Positions 35,430 through 43,486 of a stretch of DNA of 64,000 bases are shown one piece after another. A program made the position numbers and the translations under genes. The stretch covers positions 1,426,001 to 1,490,000 of the forward strand of contig NZ_CP017146.1 of NCBI RefSeq assembly GCF_009930795.1, given 5' to 3'. The stretch's first letter is position 1; the number at the start of each line of letters is the position of its first letter. The stretch is from Marisediminicola antarctica. Lineage in GTDB: Bacteria; Actinomycetota; Actinomycetes; Actinomycetales; Microbacteriaceae. Under the pieces are notes generated by a model. It saw only the letters and a program-made list of their open reading frames with translations. It ran no database searches and was not told the origin of the DNA.

Positions 35430-36980
35430 TCAGCGGCGACGGATCGACTTCAAGGCCACCAGCACCGCGATCATCGCCCCGCTCAAGTGGGCGAACTCGG
35501 AGCCAGTGCGCGGAAGGGTGACCAGCCCCGTCGCCTCGGCGACGGTGCGCGGCTCCACGAACCTCAGCAGGCCCTCGCGCCCATTGCGCCTTCCGAGTCC
35601 TGACTGCTTGGTCCCGCCCATGGGGGCATCGACTGATCCGAACGTTGCGCGATAGCCCTCATTGATGTTTACGCTGCCGACATGCAGAGCGTCGGCCACG
35701 CGTCTCGCTCGTGAGATCGACCCGGAAAAGACGGATGCGTTCAGCCCGTAATCACCGGAGTTGGCCGCGACGATCGCCTCGGCCACCGAGTCGACGACGG
35801 CGATCGCAACCAGGGGTCCGAATGTCTCCTCTCGCGCGCACGACATCTCCTCGGTGACGCCGACAAGCACCGTCGGGGCGAAGAAGAGCGGACCGAGTTC
35901 GGGGCGCGCGTTCCCGCCGGCGAGCACGCTGGCACCGCGCGTGACCGCATCCTCTACGTGGGCCTGCATTCGCTGGAGCTGGGCCCGGTTCGTCAGCGAG
36001 CCCACGTCGGTCGACCAGTCGAGGGCGGAGCCCTGGTGCAGGGCGGCGGTCTGCAGGGCGAACTCGGCGGTGAAGGCATCCGCCACATCCCGCATCACGT
36101 AGATTCGCTCGATCGAGACGCACAACTGCCCCATCGACGAGAAGCACGCGTAGACCGCGCTGCGGGCGGCCGCTGCGGGGTCGACGTCGTCGAGCACGAT
36201 CATCGGATTCTTGCCGCCGAGCTCGAGCGATGCACCGGTGAGGAGGTTCGCGGAGCGGGCGGCGACGGTGCGGCCGGTAGCGGTCGATCCCGTGAAGCAC
36301 ACGTAATCGGCGACGTCGACGACGGCGTTGCCGATCTCGGCGCCGTCACCGGCGACGACTGTCCACAGGTCGCTCGGTACCCCGGCCTCGATGAAGGCGC
36401 GCCGGGCCGCGAGAATCGTGAGCGCACACTGATTGTCGGCCTTCTGCACGACCGCGTTGCCTGCGGCGAGGGCGGGGACGACATCCATGAGCGAGAGCGC
36501 GAGCGGATAGTTCCAGGGGGTGATGACCCCGACGACGCCCTTCGGGCTGTACCCGACCCTCGTGCGGACTACGCCGGGCATCCCGGACCTATGGCGGGTC
36601 GTCCGCAGCACCGCCCGCGCGCTCAGCGCGAAGTAGCGCGTGACGCTCATTCCGCTGAACAGTTCCTCGAAGGCCTGGCCGCGCGTCTTGCCAGTTTCGG
36701 TCTGCAGCGCGTCGAGCAGGAGCTCCTTGCCGGAGAGCAGGATGTCGTGTGCGCGCAGCAGGATCGCGCGCCGGTGCGCCCAGCCCGCCCGCGCCCACGC
36801 GAGCTGGGCAAGCCGGGCGCGCGCGGCGGCATCCAGAACATCGGCTGCACTGCTCGTCGGAAGCTCGTGCAACACATCCTCGGTGAACGGGGCGAGTACC
36901 GACGTGGTCGCACCACCGGACGTGGAAATGTCGCGATCGAGGTCGTCGATCACGAGACGGGTCAGTGAGGAGGCACGCAT
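35430..36980 (-). CDS. NAD(P)-dependent aldehyde dehydrogenase, succinate-semialdehyde type
   Basis: 516-residue ALDH superfamily enzyme. Key residues are Asn 157 (TPWNYPL), Lys 180, Glu 253 (ELGGKNP) and the catalytic Cys 287 (GQLCVSIER). The sequence is closest in feel to the GabD2-type succinate-semialdehyde dehydrogenases of actinobacteria, but no GABA gene is adjacent, so the substrate is open. TAGCGT lies six bases before ATG 36980, predicting a leaderless mRNA. A LysR gene lies directly upstream on the same strand and may regulate it. Confidence 0.88.
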   Translation of the reverse strand: MRASSLTRLVIDDLDRDISTSGGATTSVLAPFTEDVLHELPTSSAADVLDAAARARLAQLAWARAGWAHRRAILLRAHDILLSGKELLLDALQTETGKTRGQAFEELFSGMSVTRYFALSARAVLRTTRHRSGMPGVVRTRVGYSPKGVVGVITPWNYPLALSLMDVVPALAAGNAVVQKADNQCALTILAARRAFIEAGVPSDLWTVVAGDGAEIGNAVVDVADYVCFTGSTATGRTVAARSANLLTGASLELGGKNPMIVLDDVDPAAAARSAVYACFSSMGQLCVSIERIYVMRDVADAFTAEFALQTAALHQGSALDWSTDVGSLTNRAQLQRMQAHVEDAVTRGASVLAGGNARPELGPLFFAPTVLVGVTEEMSCAREETFGPLVAIAVVDSVAEAIVAANSGDYGLNASVFSGSISRARRVADALHVGSVNINEGYRATFGSVDAPMGGTKQSGLGRRNGREGLLRFVEPRTVAEATGLVTLPRTGSEFAHLSGAMIAVLVALKSIRRR

Positions 36981-36986
36981 GGTCGA

Positions 36987-36992
36987 ACGCTA
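36987..36992 (-). promoter_or_regulatory. Leaderless -10 of the aldehyde dehydrogenase gene (TAGCGT)
   Basis: Complement of ACGCTA. Six bases separate it from ATG 36980. Confidence 0.6.
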
Positions 36993-37040
36993 CACGCCGA
37001 GCGGGGGCGATCACCGAACCGCTGCCGGTCGGATGCCAGC

Positions 37041-37961
37041 TCAGACAACTCCTTCGTGCGCGGCCTGGAATCGCTGCGCCTCGGCGCGGAGCTCGTGCAC
37101 GACGCGACGCACCGACGGGCGTTCGGCCCGGTCGGACCGCATCAGCGCAGATATCTGCCGTGTGGCCCGGATGCCGCTGAGCGGCCGAGTGATGAGCCCG
37201 TTCTCATGGTCGTTCGTGGTGTACCTCGGCAGCACCGCGATTCCGTGGCCGGCGGCGACCACCGCCTCGACGATGCCGTTGTCGGCGAACCGCTGCCCGA
37301 TGAGCGCGGGCGAACCGTTGGCCACCTCGATCTCGCGGAGCACGCGGTCGAAGGGGAACCCGTGGGGAACGCCGATCCAGGTCTCGTCGACGAGGTCGCT
37401 CGGCAGCAGCGTCGCCTTCGTGGCGAGGCGGTGGCCGAGCGGCAGGCCTACGTCCAGCGGCTCCTGCATGAGCGGCACGACCGCGAGCCCGCGCTCCTTC
37501 CACGACGGCAGGTTGCCGGGGGAGTCAGCCAGCACAATGTCGAAATCGGGGGTCAGGTCGGCGAAGTCGATGACGAGCGGGTCCTGGTCGGTGCAGAGGA
37601 TTACGAGCGCGGGCAGGCCTGCGATTGCGGAGAGGAGCCCGGGGAGGAGCATCTGCCCGGCGGAGGGAAACGTCGTGAGCGTGACTTCACCCTGGGGTGC
37701 GTGCTTGAAGTCCTCCCAGAGAGCCTCGGCGCGCGCCATCGCCACCGAGACATCCGTCGCGGTGCGCGCGAGTGCCCGGCCGGCCCCGGTGAGCACGATA
37801 CCGCGGCCTGAACGCTCGGTGAGTGGGATCCCTGCCTCCCGCTCGAGCACCTTCAGCTGCTGCGATACGGCCGAAACGGTGCGCCGGGTCGAGCGGGCGA
37901 CTGCGGTGATGCTGCCGCGCTCAGCGAGTTCCCTGAGAAGTTCCAACCGGCGCACATCCAT
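37041..37961 (-). CDS. LysR-family transcriptional regulator
   Basis: 306-residue regulator. The N-terminal winged helix-turn-helix (about 1-60, LELLRELAERGSITAVARST and VSQQLKVLEREAG) is followed by a LysR substrate-binding domain. The sensed ligand is unknown. Targets may be the aldehyde dehydrogenase gene 60 bases downstream, itself, or the divergent 44-residue peptide gene. A perfect dyad (37985-38002) sits 24 bases upstream of its start. TAGCAT six bases before ATG 37961 predicts a leaderless transcript. Confidence 0.9.
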   Translation of the reverse strand: MDVRRLELLRELAERGSITAVARSTRRTVSAVSQQLKVLEREAGIPLTERSGRGIVLTGAGRALARTATDVSVAMARAEALWEDFKHAPQGEVTLTTFPSAGQMLLPGLLSAIAGLPALVILCTDQDPLVIDFADLTPDFDIVLADSPGNLPSWKERGLAVVPLMQEPLDVGLPLGHRLATKATLLPSDLVDETWIGVPHGFPFDRVLREIEVANGSPALIGQRFADNGIVEAVVAAGHGIAVLPRYTTNDHENGLITRPLSGIRATRQISALMRSDRAERPSVRRVVHELRAEAQRFQAAHEGVV

Positions 37962-37967
37962 ATAGCA

Positions 37968-37973
37968 ATGCTA
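37968..37973 (-). promoter_or_regulatory. Leaderless -10 of the LysR gene (TAGCAT)
   Basis: Complement of ATGCTA. Six bases separate it from ATG 37961. Confidence 0.6.
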
Positions 37974-37984
37974 CACAGTCACTT

Positions 37985-38002
37985 CACAATTATGCGATTG
38001 TG
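37985..38002. promoter_or_regulatory. Candidate operator, perfect dyad
   Basis: CACAAT-TATGCG-ATTGTG has perfect six-base arms. It lies between the LysR gene and the divergent small gene, upstream of the LysR -10. It is a plausible autoregulatory site but not an exact T-N11-A box. Confidence 0.6.
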
Positions 38003-38093
38003 CTAAAGAACAAAACACGGTGAACTGGAAGAACTTACACGTCACCACTCCCGCATGCAGTGTCCCTGTCGCCCGGAGTCAGAAAGGTCAATC

Positions 38094-38228
38094 ATGTTCG
38101 CTCTTCTCGCAGTCGTCCTCATCGCAACGATCGGCCTCTCGGCCACCACCGTGGTCGTCACCGCTCGCGACGGTTACCGTCGCATTCCTACCCGTCACAC
38201 CGAACTGTCGATGCGCCAGCACGCATAA
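38094..38228 (+). CDS. 44-residue small membrane peptide
   Basis: This short gene begins MFALLAVVLIATIGLSATT. It encodes one membrane helix and then a basic, Arg/His-rich tail (RDGYRRIPTRHTELSMRQHA). The start ATG 38094 follows AAAGG seven bases upstream. Two hairpins directly after the stop mark the end of a discrete transcript. It is divergent from a LysR gene with a dyad between them. I do not recognise the family, and no function can be given. Coding status rests on start signal, helix and transcript boundaries. Confidence 0.6.
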   Translation: MFALLAVVLIATIGLSATTVVVTARDGYRRIPTRHTELSMRQHA

Positions 38229-38237
38229 CTCGGCCGC

Positions 38238-38258
38238 GCAGCAGGGATAACCTGCTGC
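38238..38258 (+). terminator. Hairpin directly after the 44-residue peptide gene
   Basis: GCAGCAGG pairs perfectly with CCTGCTGC around GATAA, nine bases after the stop. Confidence 0.65.
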
Positions 38259-38267
38259 TGAGCACCC

Positions 38268-38295
38268 AACCGCGACCCCTCGCGGTCGGGGTTTT
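38268..38295 (+). terminator. Intrinsic terminator between the small gene and mrp
   Basis: AACCGCGACC pairs with GGTCGGGGTT (one mismatch) around CCTCGC and is followed by TTCGCG. The TTTT at the stem foot resembles a Rho-independent site. It may serve the convergent mrp operon too. Confidence 0.65.
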
Positions 38296-38320
38296 CGCGT
38301 TACCGGGGTACCCGGATGGC

Positions 38321-39448
38321 TCAGCGCACCGTGAAACCGAGCTTGCGCCCGGCAAGGCCGCGTCCGCGCCGCGCGAGCTCGTCGGCGACCCGGATGATGC
38401 TCGCAGCTGCGGCGTCATCCGGAGTCGACAGCACGATCGGCTGCCCGGAGTCGCCGCCGGAGCGCAGGGCCACGCTCAGCGGGATCGACGCGAGCACCGG
38501 AACCGGTGCATCCTGCCCCTGGGACAGCCGAGCCGCGACGAGTTCGCCCCCGCCCGTGCCGAACAGCTCGATCACGGTGCCGTCGACCTGGGCCAAGCCG
38601 GCCATGTTCTCGATCACACCGATCACCTTTTGCCCGGTCTGCCGCGCGACGGTGCCGGATCGCTCGGCGACCTCGGCCGCCGCCGGCTGCGGGGTCGTGA
38701 CGACAAGCACCTCCGCGTGCGGCAGCAGTTGCCCGATGGTGATCGCCACGTCACCGGTTCCCGGCGGAAGGTCGACCAGGAGAATGTCGATGTCGCCGAA
38801 GTAGACGTCGGTGAGGAACTGCTGGATCGTGCGATGAAGCATCGGGCCCCGCCACGAGACGGCCGCGTTGCCGTCGACGAACATGCCGATCGAGATGACC
38901 TTCACGCCGTGCGCGACCGGAGGCAGGATCATGCCGTCGATCTGGGTCGGCTTCATTCCGGCTATGCCGAGGATGCCGGGGATCGAGAAGCCGAACACGT
39001 CGGCGTCGATGACTCCGACCGCGAGCCCCTTCGCGGCGAGTGCCACGGCGAGGTTGGCCGTGAGGGTCGATTTACCCACGCCACCCTTCCCGCTGGAGAC
39101 CGTATAGATGCGGGTGAGCGAGTCGGGGCCGAACTGGATCGTCTTCGTCCGGCCGCCATGCAGCTTCTCGGTGAGCGCCGCCCGCTCCTCGCGGGTCATG
39201 ATCGAGATCTCGACGGTCGCACTCGTGACGCCGGGCGCGGAGGCGACGGCGGCGTGCACGTCACGCTCGATCGTGTCGGCGGCGGGGCATCCGACAATCG
39301 TCAGCTTGATGCCGACGGTCGCTGAGCCAGCGGCATCAACCGACACCCCGCCGACCATGTCGAGCTCGGTGATGGGCTTGCGGATCTCGGGATCGAGCAC
39401 CCTGGAGAGCGCCGCGCGGATGCCATCCTCGACCGATCCGTCAGTCAA
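38321..39448 (-). CDS. mrp: Mrp/ApbC family iron-sulfur cluster carrier ATPase
   Basis: 375-residue P-loop ATPase. An N-terminal MIP18/DUF59 domain (about 5-85) precedes the deviant Walker A SGKGGVGKST (119-128). DLPPGTGDVA and the Mrp core follow. Mrp-type proteins carry or load Fe-S clusters. I see no CxxC pair where many family members have it; residue 54 is the only clear Cys. The start is TTG 39448, preceded by GGAGG, and it overlaps the DUF1003 stop by eight bases. It is the last gene of the three-gene operon 41304-38321. Confidence 0.92.
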   Translation of the reverse strand: MTDGSVEDGIRAALSRVLDPEIRKPITELDMVGGVSVDAAGSATVGIKLTIVGCPAADTIERDVHAAVASAPGVTSATVEISIMTREERAALTEKLHGGRTKTIQFGPDSLTRIYTVSSGKGGVGKSTLTANLAVALAAKGLAVGVIDADVFGFSIPGILGIAGMKPTQIDGMILPPVAHGVKVISIGMFVDGNAAVSWRGPMLHRTIQQFLTDVYFGDIDILLVDLPPGTGDVAITIGQLLPHAEVLVVTTPQPAAAEVAERSGTVARQTGQKVIGVIENMAGLAQVDGTVIELFGTGGGELVAARLSQGQDAPVPVLASIPLSVALRSGGDSGQPIVLSTPDDAAAASIIRVADELARRGRGLAGRKLGFTVR

Positions 39449-39962
39449 CGGGGCGTTCCTCCGTTGTGTCGCGGTCGAGCTCCTCGACGAGGGAGCGCAG
39501 CTCGCCCCGGATGAATTCTTTCGTCGCCATGTCCTTCATCGCCAGACGGAGCGAGACGACCTCACGGGCGAGGTACTCGGTGTCGTTGAGGTTGCGTTCG
39601 GCGCGCTGCCGGTCCTGCTCGATCTGCACACGGTCGCGGTCGTCCTGACGGTTCTGCGCGAGCAGGATGAGCGGGGCGGCGTAGGAGGCCTGCAGCGACA
39701 GGATGAGTGTGAGGGCGGTGAATCCGTTCGCGGCCGAGTCGAAGCGCCACTCCGCGGGGGCGGTGACGTTATAGATGAGCCAGGCCGCGGCGAAGATCGT
39801 CAGCCCGATGAGAAACCACGGGGTTCCCATCTTGCGGGCGATCCACTCGGTGAACCGCCCGAACCGGTCGCGGCTTGGTCGTCCGCCCAGGCGCGCTGAG
39901 AACGGGCCCCGCGAGCCCTTGGGGGCGTCGAGGCGGGTGTCCTGACGGCTAATCCGTGCCAT
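39441..39962 (-). CDS. DUF1003 membrane protein
   Basis: 173-residue protein with two adjacent membrane helices (WFLIGLTIFAAAWLIYN and FTALTLILSLQASYAAPLIL). The signature PLILLAQNRQDDRDR identifies DUF1003. A coiled-coil-like C-terminal region follows. The function of the family is unknown. It overlaps mrp by eight bases and the upstream MgtE_N/CBS gene by 14, so the three are translationally linked. The constant linkage with an MgtE_N/CBS protein suggests a role in ion handling, but this is inference. Confidence 0.88.
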   Translation of the reverse strand: MARISRQDTRLDAPKGSRGPFSARLGGRPSRDRFGRFTEWIARKMGTPWFLIGLTIFAAAWLIYNVTAPAEWRFDSAANGFTALTLILSLQASYAAPLILLAQNRQDDRDRVQIEQDRQRAERNLNDTEYLAREVVSLRLAMKDMATKEFIRGELRSLVEELDRDTTEERPVD

Positions 39963-41304
39963 TTGGCGCCCTCCTTCGCTGCGTCAGCCTTTGTTTGATT
40001 GTGGTGATCGGTTTCGTATCGGTCGAGAGGGCCGTGCGAGGGCGCGCCCTCGGGGGCAGGGCTGGTTCATCACCGTCGGAACTTCGCCAGTCATCCGGAA
40101 GCAGGTAGTCGAGGACGTCGTCAATAGTCACCACCCCGACCAGACGGTGGTTCTCGTCGACGACGGGCACGGACACGAGGTTGTAGCTCGCGAGGATGCG
40201 CGACACCTCGGCGGCCGAGGCGTCGGCCGGCACGGGGTCGAGCTTCTGGTCGAGGAGGGTGCCGAGCCGCTCGTTGGGCGGGTAGCGCAGCATCCGCTGG
40301 AAATGCACCATGCCGAGGAATCGGCCGGTCGGCGGCTCGTACGGCGGCAGTGTGACGCAGACGGCGGCGCCGAGGGCGGGGGCGAGTTCGTGGCGCCGGA
40401 TGAGCGCGAGCCCCTCGGCGACGGTCGCGTCGGCACTGACGATGATCGGATCGGTCGTCATGAGACCGCCGGCGGTGTCGGGCGCGTAGGCGAGGAGCAT
40501 CCGCACATCGTCGGCCTCCTCCGGCTGCATGAGGTCGAGGAGGGCCTCGCCGCGCTCGTCGCTCAGCTGCGCGATGAGGTCGGCGGCGTCATCGGGCTGC
40601 ATCTGGTCGAGCACGTCGGCGGCGCGGTCGTCTTCGAGTTGGTTCAGGATGCCGACCTGGTCGCTCTCCGGCATCTCCTCGAGCGCGTCGGCGAGGCGCT
40701 CGTTGGAGAGCTCGTCGGCGACCTCGAGCATGCGCTGTTCGGGCAGGTCGAGGAGTGCGTTGGCGAGGTCGGCCGGGAGCAGGTCCTCGTAGGTGGCGAG
40801 CAGGTGGGTGGCTGACTGGGGCGCACCCGTGATGGTGGTGTCGAGCACGTCGGACCAGCGCGCGAAGAGTGTCTGCCCCTTGGCGAATGGCGACGGACTC
40901 GGCTTCGGACGGCGGACGAAGAGCTCGCTGACCTGCCACTCGCCCGGACCGATCTCCTCGATCGCGACATCCTCGATCGTCGCCGAGCCGGAGCCGTCGA
41001 CAAACTGGACCTCGCGGCCGAGAACCTCGGCGATTACGCGCACCTCGCCGCCGCGCTGCTCGAAGCGGCGCATGTTGATGAGCCCGGTCGTGATGATCTG
41101 GCCCGAGCCGATGCTCGTAACCCGCCCGATCGAGAGGAACACCCGCCTGCGCCCCGGCACCTCGACGACGAGGCCGACGACGCGGGGCGATTCGGTGCTC
41201 CGGTACACGACGATGACGTCGCGCACCCGGCCGACCTTGTCGCCTGCGGGGTCGAAAACGGAGCACCCGCCAAGACGGGCGACGAAGACTCTCGCGGCGC
41301 TCAC
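39949..41304 (-). CDS. MgtE N-domain plus CBS-pair protein without a channel domain
   Basis: 451-residue soluble-looking protein. A PRC-barrel-like N-terminal part (GDKVGRVRDVIVVYR) comes first, then a MgtE_N helical repeat (about 160-270: EDDRAADVLDQMQPDDAADL). Two CBS domains follow (about 285-405), then a basic tail. In true MgtE the same cytoplasmic domains sense Mg2+ and gate a five-helix channel, but no membrane helix is present here. It may be a regulator acting on another transporter. The start is GTG 41304, with the leaderless -10 TAGGGT. It is divergent from the stress-protein gene with a 36-base gap. Confidence 0.88.
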   Translation of the reverse strand: MSAARVFVARLGGCSVFDPAGDKVGRVRDVIVVYRSTESPRVVGLVVEVPGRRRVFLSIGRVTSIGSGQIITTGLINMRRFEQRGGEVRVIAEVLGREVQFVDGSGSATIEDVAIEEIGPGEWQVSELFVRRPKPSPSPFAKGQTLFARWSDVLDTTITGAPQSATHLLATYEDLLPADLANALLDLPEQRMLEVADELSNERLADALEEMPESDQVGILNQLEDDRAADVLDQMQPDDAADLIAQLSDERGEALLDLMQPEEADDVRMLLAYAPDTAGGLMTTDPIIVSADATVAEGLALIRRHELAPALGAAVCVTLPPYEPPTGRFLGMVHFQRMLRYPPNERLGTLLDQKLDPVPADASAAEVSRILASYNLVSVPVVDENHRLVGVVTIDDVLDYLLPDDWRSSDGDEPALPPRARPRTALSTDTKPITTIKQRLTQRRRAPNGTD

Positions 41305-41310
41305 GCTAAA

Positions 41311-41316
41311 ACCCTA
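41311..41316 (-). promoter_or_regulatory. Leaderless -10 of the MgtE_N/CBS operon (TAGGGT)
   Basis: Complement of ACCCTA. Six bases separate it from GTG 41304. Confidence 0.65.
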
Positions 41317-41340
41317 CTTGACCGATGAAAGAATGGGTTC

Positions 41341-41838
41341 GTGACCACACCCAGCCCTTTCTCCCGTCGTTCCCAGGTATTCCCGACGCTGCCGCGCGGT
41401 GACGTGCTCGGAACTTACGAGACCTACCCCGAGGCGCAGGCGGTCGTCGACCGGCTGGCCAAGGCCGAGTTCCCGATTAAGCAGGTCTCGATCGTGGGCA
41501 GCGGCCTCAAGACCGTCGAGAGGGTGACCGGCAAGCTCACGAACGCGAAGGCGGCCGGTGCCGGCGCTGCGAGCGGCGCCTGGCTCGGCCTGTTCTTCGG
41601 GCTCATCCTGTTCCTGTTTTCGGCCGAGCCGTCGTCGTTCGTATTCGTCGGCGCGGCCGTGCTGATCGGTGGAGGGTTCGGCATGATCTTCAGCCTCGTC
41701 TCCTACGCGCTCAACCGCCGCCGCCACGACTTCACCTCGATCAACCAGGTGCTCGCGAGCCAGTACGAGATCATCATCGACCCCTCGCTCACCATCCGCG
41801 CACAGGAGCTGCTCGCCCGGCCACAACCGACCGAGTAG
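41341..41838 (+). CDS. General stress protein 17M-like membrane protein
   Basis: 165-residue protein. Residues about 20-60 form a YflT/general-stress-protein domain (GTYETYPEAQAVVDRLAKAEFP). Two glycine-rich membrane helices follow (about 75-125). The cytoplasmic end has YEIIIDPSL. It is likely induced by stress in relatives; here regulation is not visible. The start is GTG 41341. In mycobacteria a similar gene lies beside the CBS and DUF1003 genes, as here. Confidence 0.8.
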   Translation: MTTPSPFSRRSQVFPTLPRGDVLGTYETYPEAQAVVDRLAKAEFPIKQVSIVGSGLKTVERVTGKLTNAKAAGAGAASGAWLGLFFGLILFLFSAEPSSFVFVGAAVLIGGGFGMIFSLVSYALNRRRHDFTSINQVLASQYEIIIDPSLTIRAQELLARPQPTE

Positions 41839-41892
41839 GTGCTTGCGCGGGCGCGCAGGGTGTGCGCTGAGCCGCGTCGCACCTCGCGCTCG

Positions 41893-41952
41893 CGCGGGTG
41901 TTGTTCACGCGCGCGCCAGTAATCACACCAGCGCGGCTGAACAACACCCGCG
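41893..41952. repeat. 15-bp perfect inverted repeat between convergent genes
   Basis: CGCGGGTGTTGTTCA (41893-41907) is repeated exactly in inverse at 41938-41952. The 30-base loop itself contains CGCGCGCG. It is likely a bidirectional terminator. A similar element lies at 47121-47190. Confidence 0.8.
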
Positions 41953-41995
41953 TGCGGCGGAACAGCGAACGCGCGAACGCGCGAGCACCGAGGTT

Positions 41996-43462
41996 CTAGG
42001 CGAGCCACGCCTCGACGTCGTCCGCGGTGCGGGGGATGCCGATCGACAGGTTCTCCGCGCCGGACTCGGTGACCAGGATGTCGTCCTCGATGCGCACCCC
42101 GATGCCGCGGAACTCCTCCGGCACGCTGAGGTCGTCGGGCTGGAAGTAGAGGCCCGGCTCGATCGTGAACACCATGCCCGCCTCGAGCACCCCGTCGAGG
42201 TAGAGGTCGCGGCGCGCCTGCGCGCAGTCGTGCACGTCGATGCCGAGGTGGTGGCTCGTGCCGTGCACCATGTACCGGCGGTGGAACTGGTTTTCCGGCT
42301 TGGTCGATTCGTCGGCGCTCACGGGCAGAAGGCCCCACTCGGCGGTCTTCTTCGCGATCACGGCCATCGCCGTCTGGTGGATCTCGCGGAACCGGATGCC
42401 GGGCCGCACGATGGCGAACGCCGCATCCGCCGCCTCGAGCACCGCCTCGTAGACCCGGCGCTGCACCTCGGTGAAGGTGCCGCTCACCGGCAGCGTGCGG
42501 GTGATATCAGCCGTGTAATAGCTCTCGAGCTCGATACCGGCGTCGAGCAGGATCAGGTCGCCCGGCACGACGGGGCCGTCGTTGCGCACCCAGTGCAGGA
42601 TGCAGGCGTGGGGGCCGGATGCCGCGATCGTGTCGTAGCCGACCGTGTTGCCCTCCGCCCGAGCGCGGCGGTTGAAGGCGCCCTCGACGAGGCGCTCGCC
42701 GCGCGCGTGCGCGACGATCGCGGGCAGGTCAGCGATGACGTCGTCGAACCCGAGCTTTGTCGCATCGACCGCGAGGCGCATCTCGTGGATCTCATACTGG
42801 TCCTTGACGAGCCGCAGCTCGCTGAGGTCGCGGAGCAGTCCGGCATCCGCATCCACGAACTCCTCCTCGAGCTCGCTCCGCGCGACGTCGACCTTCGCGG
42901 TGACTGCCTGGTCTGCCTCGCGCAGCAGTACGGTGCCGGTCTCGAGCGACTCGAGCACCCCGTCGAGCTCGTGGATGCTGGCCGTCGCCAGGCCCAGGTC
43001 TGCGGCGACGCTCTCGAGGCCGGGGCGCGGGCCGGTCCAGAATTCGCCGATGTCGGAGTTCGCGTAGAACTCGTCGGAGTCGCGGCCGGCGGCCTCGCGG
43101 AAGTACAGGGTGGCGTCGTGGCCCTCTGCGGTCGGCAGCAGCACGAGCACACTGCCGGGAACGGTGTCGCTGCCCCAGCCTGTGAGGTGCGCGAATCCGG
43201 AGTGCGCCCGGAAGGGGTAGTCGGTGTCGTTCGAGCGCACCTTGGGGGAGCCGGCCGGTACCACGACCGCTGTGCCGGGGTAGAGCGCGGAGAGGCGGCG
43301 CCGCCTCTCTGATGCGTAGGAGGCCTGCTCCCGTGCGGAGGGCACGACGTCGACGCGCTCGGCCCAGTTGCTGCGGATGAAATCCTTGAACACATCGGAG
43401 GATGGAGTCGTCGAACGGTTCTCGGTCGCGCGCGGAGGGGTGGTCTTCGTGGGATCAGCCAT
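41996..43462 (-). CDS. pepP: Xaa-Pro aminopeptidase (aminopeptidase P, M24B)
   Basis: 488-residue metallopeptidase that removes N-terminal residues before proline. The creatinase-like N-terminal domain is followed by the pita-bread fold. Metal ligands are in LLDAGIE, TADITRT, HGTSHHLG, TIEPGLY and RIEDDILV. It acts in the cytoplasm in peptide turnover. The start ATG 43462 has no clear ribosome-binding site; GACAAT five bases upstream resembles a -10 but lacks the first T. It is separated from the PspC gene by 24 bases, so the two may be cotranscribed. Confidence 0.93.
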   Translation of the reverse strand: MADPTKTTPPRATENRSTTPSSDVFKDFIRSNWAERVDVVPSAREQASYASERRRRLSALYPGTAVVVPAGSPKVRSNDTDYPFRAHSGFAHLTGWGSDTVPGSVLVLLPTAEGHDATLYFREAAGRDSDEFYANSDIGEFWTGPRPGLESVAADLGLATASIHELDGVLESLETGTVLLREADQAVTAKVDVARSELEEEFVDADAGLLRDLSELRLVKDQYEIHEMRLAVDATKLGFDDVIADLPAIVAHARGERLVEGAFNRRARAEGNTVGYDTIAASGPHACILHWVRNDGPVVPGDLILLDAGIELESYYTADITRTLPVSGTFTEVQRRVYEAVLEAADAAFAIVRPGIRFREIHQTAMAVIAKKTAEWGLLPVSADESTKPENQFHRRYMVHGTSHHLGIDVHDCAQARRDLYLDGVLEAGMVFTIEPGLYFQPDDLSVPEEFRGIGVRIEDDILVTESGAENLSIGIPRTADDVEAWLA

Positions 43463-43486
43463 GCCTCATTGTCTCACTGCTCGCGC

